A stretch of DNA of 64,000 bases from Atopobium fossor DSM 15642. GTDB lineage: Bacteria; Actinomycetota; Coriobacteriia; Coriobacteriales; Atopobiaceae. The stretch spans positions 221,124 through 285,123 of the forward strand of contig NZ_KI519553.1 in the NCBI RefSeq assembly GCF_000483125.1, given 5' to 3'. Positions 59,576-64,000 of this stretch are shown here, one piece after another; within the stretch, counting starts at the first letter, position 1; each line of letters starts with the position of its first letter. The notes below the pieces were generated by a model that was not told the DNA's origin, searched no databases, and saw only the letters and a program-made list of their open reading frames with translations. The translations under genes and the position numbers were made by a program.

Positions 59576-60415
59576 ATGAGGACTATTATCAAGAAGGTTC
59601 AAGGCTACCATGCAATTGATGGAGCTGGTGTGCATTTGGTGCGTGTACTAGGCGCGGATACTGTGAAAGAGTTTGATCCAATTTTGATGTTGGATTCGTT
59701 TGATTCCACCAATCCTGAAGACTACAAAGCGGGATTTCCCATGCATCCGCATCGCGGCATAGAAACCATTAGTTATATGTCTAAAGGCTGGATTTCTCAT
59801 CGGGATAGCTTGGGCAATGCGGCTTCCATTGGTGAAGGTGAAGTTCAGTGGATGAACTCCGGTTCTGGCATCATTCATGAGGAATTTCCCAATGCGCATG
59901 ATCGCCTGTTAGGAGTTCAGTTGTGGCTTAATCTTCCTGCTCGGGACAAGATGAGCACGCCAACCTACCACAGTATAACTAACACGCAGATTGCAGAGGT
60001 TGCTGTTCAGGGTGGTAAAGTTCGTGTTTTGGCTGGCTCGTTTGAGGGAAAACAGGGTCATCAAAGTGAGCATTTGCCTTTGGATTATTATGATATTCAG
60101 CTGGATAAGGGTGCCGAGCTAACCATTGCCACCCCTCAAGATGATTCGCTTATGCTGTTTACTTTGCTGGGGGACGCCACTATTTCTGGCGAATATATTG
60201 ACGAGAAAACCGCCGTTAAACTGTCTGCTGGAGATGGTGTAACTATAAGGGCCGAGTCCGATAGGGTCCAGGTACTATATATTGCATCCAAGGCCTTGAA
60301 AGAACCTGTGGCATGGGCTGGCCCTATTGTTATGAATACCTCTGTGGAGCTGGAGCATGCGTTTGATGAACTTGAGCAAGGAAGCTTTATTAAGGAAGGT
60401 TTGAGCGAGAAATAA
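59576..60415 (+). CDS. Pirin-family protein
   Basis: 279 aa. Double cupin. N-terminal cupin metal site FPMHPHRGIETISYM (His), then HRDSLGNAASIGEGEVQWMNSGSGIIHEE; C-terminal Pirin_C at about 165-270. Some pirins have quercetinase or redox-sensing roles; here unknown. GGGGAGG upstream. Forty bases before the TerB gene, but there is a promoter-like TACTATACT between them. Confidence 0.92.
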   Translation: MRTIIKKVQGYHAIDGAGVHLVRVLGADTVKEFDPILMLDSFDSTNPEDYKAGFPMHPHRGIETISYMSKGWISHRDSLGNAASIGEGEVQWMNSGSGIIHEEFPNAHDRLLGVQLWLNLPARDKMSTPTYHSITNTQIAEVAVQGGKVRVLAGSFEGKQGHQSEHLPLDYYDIQLDKGAELTIATPQDDSLMLFTLLGDATISGEYIDEKTAVKLSAGDGVTIRAESDRVQVLYIASKALKEPVAWAGPIVMNTSVELEHAFDELEQGSFIKEGLSEK

Positions 60416-60454
60416 ACATTCTTTTCATACGGATGTACTATACTATACGAACAT

Positions 60455-62113
60455 ATGTACGAAAAGAAGCCAACATATCCGTATGATCATTTTGAGTCCG
60501 CAGAGCATACTATATCTCGCGCGGTAGATATCGCGCGAGATATTTTAGCTCAGATTACCGCTGGTGAATCAAGTGTTTTTAGCCAGCAAGAATATCGCGA
60601 TACACCTATTTTGCGTACCGGCAGACAATTGCTGCAGGAACGCGAGAAAGATGTCTTTACAGTACAAAAGTCAAAACAACAGCTAGCAAGATATCAGCCA
60701 ATAAGACAAGAGCCAACACCTCAGCGCATCTTAGAGATGCGCGGTTTGGCTACCCAGGCAGGCTGGCATAGTTATCATTACGGTGGCTCCAAGCTGTTTT
60801 ATGAGCAGGCTTTATTTATGGCAGATTTTGAGGACGACTGTGACTACGCCAGTCATTTTTCCTGCTATTACCCCACGTATGAGGATATGAGTAATCTGGA
60901 TGCGCGTGCGTACTTTAGTTGGCGTACTCAGTTTAGAAAATGCAAGATTTCCAAGGCCCCGCTATCCTTTTTGTTTGTGTATGCTTATGAGCTTTTGTGC
61001 GGTGTAGGGGTGGAGTCTGCACAGCAGGCAATGGATATGCTTGCAGTCTTATGTGATGAGTATTGCAAGGACGAAACTAATAAGGTGTTGCAGTCCTATT
61101 TGCGTTCATGGATGTTAGACCTTGCACTGTGGCATGGTTTGCCACTTGATTATGCATGCTCGGATTTTGTGCAATTTGCTGCAGTACATCAGTTGCGTGA
61201 ACTAGAACAAAAACTTGTACAAGGAAAGCTTGAAGCTCCCCAGATTAACGCGTCAAAGTTGTTTGATTTATTGTGTGCAGTTAGCCAGTACCACTTAGAG
61301 AAGTCAAAACTGTATGCTACGCATCCACAAAAGCTACAACAGGTGTGCACCTGTGTGTTTGTAAAGATGGTTGAGCATTGTAAAACTCGCAGAAAAACAG
61401 GCTACATTGACGGCTTATTTGGTCCACCTGTTCGTGATCCATATGCCATGTTTTCTGGAGCAATTTTTTATACACCACAAGCCCATGAAAATCAGGTAAT
61501 TGTAACTCCATGGCATGTGGTGTATAGCTGTCGTAACGGTCGCTGGACTATTTCTAAGCCATGTAAAGTGCAAACACGCAGCAGTGAGCTTGGTAATTTA
61601 CTGCATGAGATAGATGCGGTTTTGCGAGAAGCCCTAGGGGATAGCACATCGCTTAAGCCTCGAGAAATTCCAAAATATCAGCGTGGATATATTACTCAGG
61701 AAATTATTCAGCTTGTTAACGAGAAAAAACGTATAGAGGCCGCACGCATAGTTATTAACAAGGACTCTTTACATAGTATTCGCACTAATGCAGCTCAGAC
61801 GCGTGAAGCATTGCTAGTGGATGAAGAGCGTGAGTTTATAGCAGAGTCCGAGCTATCCGCAAAACATATAGAAGAACCTACGCCAAACACAGGGATTCTC
61901 AGTAATTGGCAAAAAGAGCTTCTAGAATCTGTGTTAGAAAACAAGCCAATGCCGCAAATACAATCAACTATTATGCTTTCGGTTGAGGTTGATCGTATTA
62001 ATGAACTGCTGTATGAGCAGGTATATGATGCTGTTTTAGAGTTTGACGGACAAGTTGTGAGTTTGGTAGAGGACTACCGTAAAGATGTAGAGGAGTTTGT
62101 ACGTGCCAACTGA
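60455..62113 (+). CDS. sngA: TerB-domain protein, Shango-type defence subunit SngA
   Basis: 552 aa. TerB_N-like domain at about 95-300 (LATQAGWHSYHYGGSKLFYEQ, FSWRTQFRKCKISKAPLSF, LLCGVGVESAQQAMDML) and TerB_C-like domain at the end (LSNWQKELLESVLENKPMP, SVEVDRINELLYEQVYDAVLEFD). This two-part protein joined to a BrxD-like ATPase defines Shango anti-phage loci, where a helicase gene completes the set. The ribosome site is weak; ATG follows TATACGAACAT. Overlaps the next gene by 11 bases. Confidence 0.8.
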   Translation: MYEKKPTYPYDHFESAEHTISRAVDIARDILAQITAGESSVFSQQEYRDTPILRTGRQLLQEREKDVFTVQKSKQQLARYQPIRQEPTPQRILEMRGLATQAGWHSYHYGGSKLFYEQALFMADFEDDCDYASHFSCYYPTYEDMSNLDARAYFSWRTQFRKCKISKAPLSFLFVYAYELLCGVGVESAQQAMDMLAVLCDEYCKDETNKVLQSYLRSWMLDLALWHGLPLDYACSDFVQFAAVHQLRELEQKLVQGKLEAPQINASKLFDLLCAVSQYHLEKSKLYATHPQKLQQVCTCVFVKMVEHCKTRRKTGYIDGLFGPPVRDPYAMFSGAIFYTPQAHENQVIVTPWHVVYSCRNGRWTISKPCKVQTRSSELGNLLHEIDAVLREALGDSTSLKPREIPKYQRGYITQEIIQLVNEKKRIEAARIVINKDSLHSIRTNAAQTREALLVDEEREFIAESELSAKHIEEPTPNTGILSNWQKELLESVLENKPMPQIQSTIMLSVEVDRINELLYEQVYDAVLEFDGQVVSLVEDYRKDVEEFVRAN

Positions 62114-63467
62114 TTCAGTTCGTGTGCCTAAGCGCATTGCAGGTGTTTTGATAAATTCGCTTAAGGGTGGTGTTGTACCACGTGTGGGCTTACCGTATAT
62201 CACGGTTGGTCGTAAGGATGAGATTACAGCCTTATTACGCGATCTGTCTATGGTGGCAGATGGTGGCGCATCGTTTAGATTTGTGGTTGGTCGTTATGGT
62301 AGCGGTAAGAGTTTTTTATTACAGACCATGCGCAATCATGCCATGGGTAATAATTTTGTTGTGGCGGATGCAGACTTATCACCAGAGCGTCGTTTACAGG
62401 GTACGCGTGGCCAGGGTTTAGCTACGTATCGTGAACTCATTTCTAACTTGTCTACCAAGACGCGTCCTGAAGGCGGGGCTCTTACGCTTATTTTGGACCG
62501 TTGGGTTACGGGTGCGCAGTCAAAGGTAATTGCTGCAGGTACGCTTCCAGAGGATTTAGCTTTTGTAGAGGAAGTTCAAAAAACTATCTATGCTTCATTG
62601 TCTGATCTGCAAGAAATGGTACATGGTTTTGATTTTGCTAAGCTTTTATCGGCATATTTTCGTGCTTTTATGGACGGGGATGATGAGGTTAAAGCAAATG
62701 TTATTCGTTGGTTTCGTGGTGAGTATCGTACCAAGTCTGAGGCTCGTGCAGAATTAGGTGTGACGGCCATTATTACGGATGATGACTGGTATGACTACAT
62801 TAAGCTGTTTGCTTGTTTTTTGCGTGGCGCTGGCTATGAAGGTTTATTGGTGCTGGTAGATGAACTAGTTAATCTGTATAAGATTCCCAATGCTATTTCA
62901 CGACAATATAATTACGAGAAGATCTTAACCATGTATAACGATGCCCTACAAGGCCGTGCTCAGTATTTAGGCATCATCATGGGCGGTACGCCACAATCTG
63001 TAGAAGATAGGCGTCGTGGCTTATATTCATACGAAGCTTTGCGTTCTCGTCTTACACAAGGGCGTTTTGGCAGAGAAGGTATGTCCGATTTGTTAGCTCC
63101 TGTTATTCGTTTGATGCCACTTACCCCGGAGGAGCTTCTGGTTCTTATCGAGAAACTCGCAGATATTCATGCTGATCTTTTTGGTTATGAACGTCGCTTA
63201 GATGAGGCTCAGCTCACAACATTTTTAGAGATGGAATTATCTCGTGTGGGTGCGCAAACGCATATTACGCCTCGTGAAGTTATTCGTGATTTTATCGAGA
63301 TGCTCGATATTATGTTCCAAGATCCATGTGTGACGGTAAAAAATTTGTTAGGCGATGAGTCCTTTGGACAGCACAAAAATCTGGAAGTAGAAGCTACTGG
63401 TACAGTTGCGAGTGCACCGAAGGATAATGATGAAGGTTCATCTCAATTTGCCGAGTTTACTTTGTAG
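62103..63467 (+). CDS. sngB: BrxD/DUF2791-type ATPase, Shango subunit SngB
   Basis: 454 aa using GTG 62103, seven bases after AGAGGAG; TTG 62097 is too close. N-terminal RVPKRIAGVLINSLKGGVVPRVGLPYITVGR is the family start. Walker A VGRYGSGKSF at about 62-71, Walker B LLVLVDELVNLY near 259-270, then sensor segment LGIIMGGTPQSVEDRRRGLYSYEALRSRL. Found in BREX types and Shango as the P-loop partner of a TerB protein or helicase. Confidence 0.85.
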   Translation: MPTDSVRVPKRIAGVLINSLKGGVVPRVGLPYITVGRKDEITALLRDLSMVADGGASFRFVVGRYGSGKSFLLQTMRNHAMGNNFVVADADLSPERRLQGTRGQGLATYRELISNLSTKTRPEGGALTLILDRWVTGAQSKVIAAGTLPEDLAFVEEVQKTIYASLSDLQEMVHGFDFAKLLSAYFRAFMDGDDEVKANVIRWFRGEYRTKSEARAELGVTAIITDDDWYDYIKLFACFLRGAGYEGLLVLVDELVNLYKIPNAISRQYNYEKILTMYNDALQGRAQYLGIIMGGTPQSVEDRRRGLYSYEALRSRLTQGRFGREGMSDLLAPVIRLMPLTPEELLVLIEKLADIHADLFGYERRLDEAQLTTFLEMELSRVGAQTHITPREVIRDFIEMLDIMFQDPCVTVKNLLGDESFGQHKNLEVEATGTVASAPKDNDEGSSQFAEFTL

Positions 63468-63513
63468 GTAATTCTGAGTAACTCATCTGTATGTATGCCA
63501 AAAAGGAATAATT

Positions 63514-64000
63514 ATGGGGTTTTTAATCATATCTTTGAGTTTTGGCGTTGTTGCATTGCTACTTTTTTTATTGACAATCTATATCTATTTGAGAATTGCA
63601 ATAGCCGTAAGAACAGAAAGAGATTTGCCCAGATGGATTTATGTGATTGGATCAATCCTGAAAGGAAGATTCAGTCACATTCAATTTGATGATGTTACTG
63701 ATTCGATAGCATTGAAAGAGGCTACCTTATCCATTTTGAATTTTATTTTGGCAAATATTGTTGTTTTCGGCGTAGTATTTTATGAAACACATCACTTTTC
63801 AAAAGCACTTTATACCTGTTTAAAGGCTGAGTTTGGTATTGCTATTGTGGTAATAATACTGAGCCGTGTTATTAAATTGATCACTGGATTATTTAATCGT
63901 TCGAATAAACCGATATATTATTATTCTTCATCAAATGCTGTACTTGGTACCCAGTCTTTTGCATGTTTTTTCTTAGTGCTCTTCATATCTTTGACCGGAT
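63514..64000 (+). CDS. Multi-pass membrane protein, partial (runs off the window)
   Basis: At least 162 aa from ATG 63514 (AAAAGGA upstream), open to the end. TM at about 2-26 (IISLSFGVVALLLFLLTIYI), 68-85 (ILNFILANIVVFGVVF), about 103-122 (AEFGIAIVVIILSRVIKLI) and 150-162. Cytoplasmic-type segment between TM1 and TM2 has KGRFSHIQFDDV. Lies 46 bases after SngB, where the Shango helicase is expected. Family not recognised; a membrane effector added to the system is possible. Confidence 0.7.
   Translation, partial: MGFLIISLSFGVVALLLFLLTIYIYLRIAIAVRTERDLPRWIYVIGSILKGRFSHIQFDDVTDSIALKEATLSILNFILANIVVFGVVFYETHHFSKALYTCLKAEFGIAIVVIILSRVIKLITGLFNRSNKPIYYYSSSNAVLGTQSFACFFLVLFISLTG

Overview
The window looks like a low-to-mid GC member of the Actinomycetota class Coriobacteriia, most like the Atopobium/Lancefieldella/Fannyhessea group. 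This is inferred from gene content (HTH-aminotransferase fusion, feoA-feoA-feoB, single-subunit FeFe hydrogenase, moderate GC) and not from a marker gene. About 56% is an integrated siphovirus prophage (1-35984) and the rest (about 35985-64000) is chromosome.

The prophage is bounded by a 95-bp perfect direct repeat (1-95 and 35890-35984) that ends inside the 3' half of a tRNA-Thr(CGU)-like sequence. Left to right it carries: a leftward lysogeny block (membrane protein, CI-like repressor, second XRE repressor); a rightward early block (Cro-like and excisionase-like proteins, Sak4-like ATPase, DUF669-like protein, ERCC4 nuclease, many small zinc-ribbon and Myb/SANT-like proteins); a 710-aa prim-pol/SF3 helicase followed by an AT-rich iteron field that is the best origin candidate; a DUF1492-like late regulator; a small-gene and regulatory zone with dense GAAAATCG repeats, a toxin-like 38-aa ORF and divergent promoters; then the HK97-type late operon (HNH, TerS, TerL, portal, protease, capsid, connectors, tail tube, tail chaperones with a probable programmed frameshift, 1495-aa tape measure, Dit, tail-associated proteins, holin, amidase). 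Two tandem structured candidate ncRNAs lie between the lysis genes and the tyrosine integrase.

The chromosome encodes, in order: a DUF454 membrane protein, glutaredoxin, a TPR protein, an XRE-fused alanine-type aminotransferase preceded by five TTGAACTT repeats, a PiT phosphate permease with its DUF47 partner, an NhaC-type antiporter divergent from a LysR regulator, hisS, a MacB-like efflux set (HlyD-ATPase-permease), a single-subunit FeFe hydrogenase-like protein, aspS with a structured leader, a GntR regulator, a VanZ-like protein, the feoA-feoA-feoB iron(II) importer with an unusually large exported insertion in FeoB, and a pirin.

The right edge (60455-64000) holds a TerB-domain gene overlapping a BrxD/DUF2791-type ATPase gene. 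These match the first two genes of the Shango anti-phage system. The third expected gene (helicase) is not next; a multi-pass membrane protein of unknown family follows and runs off the window.
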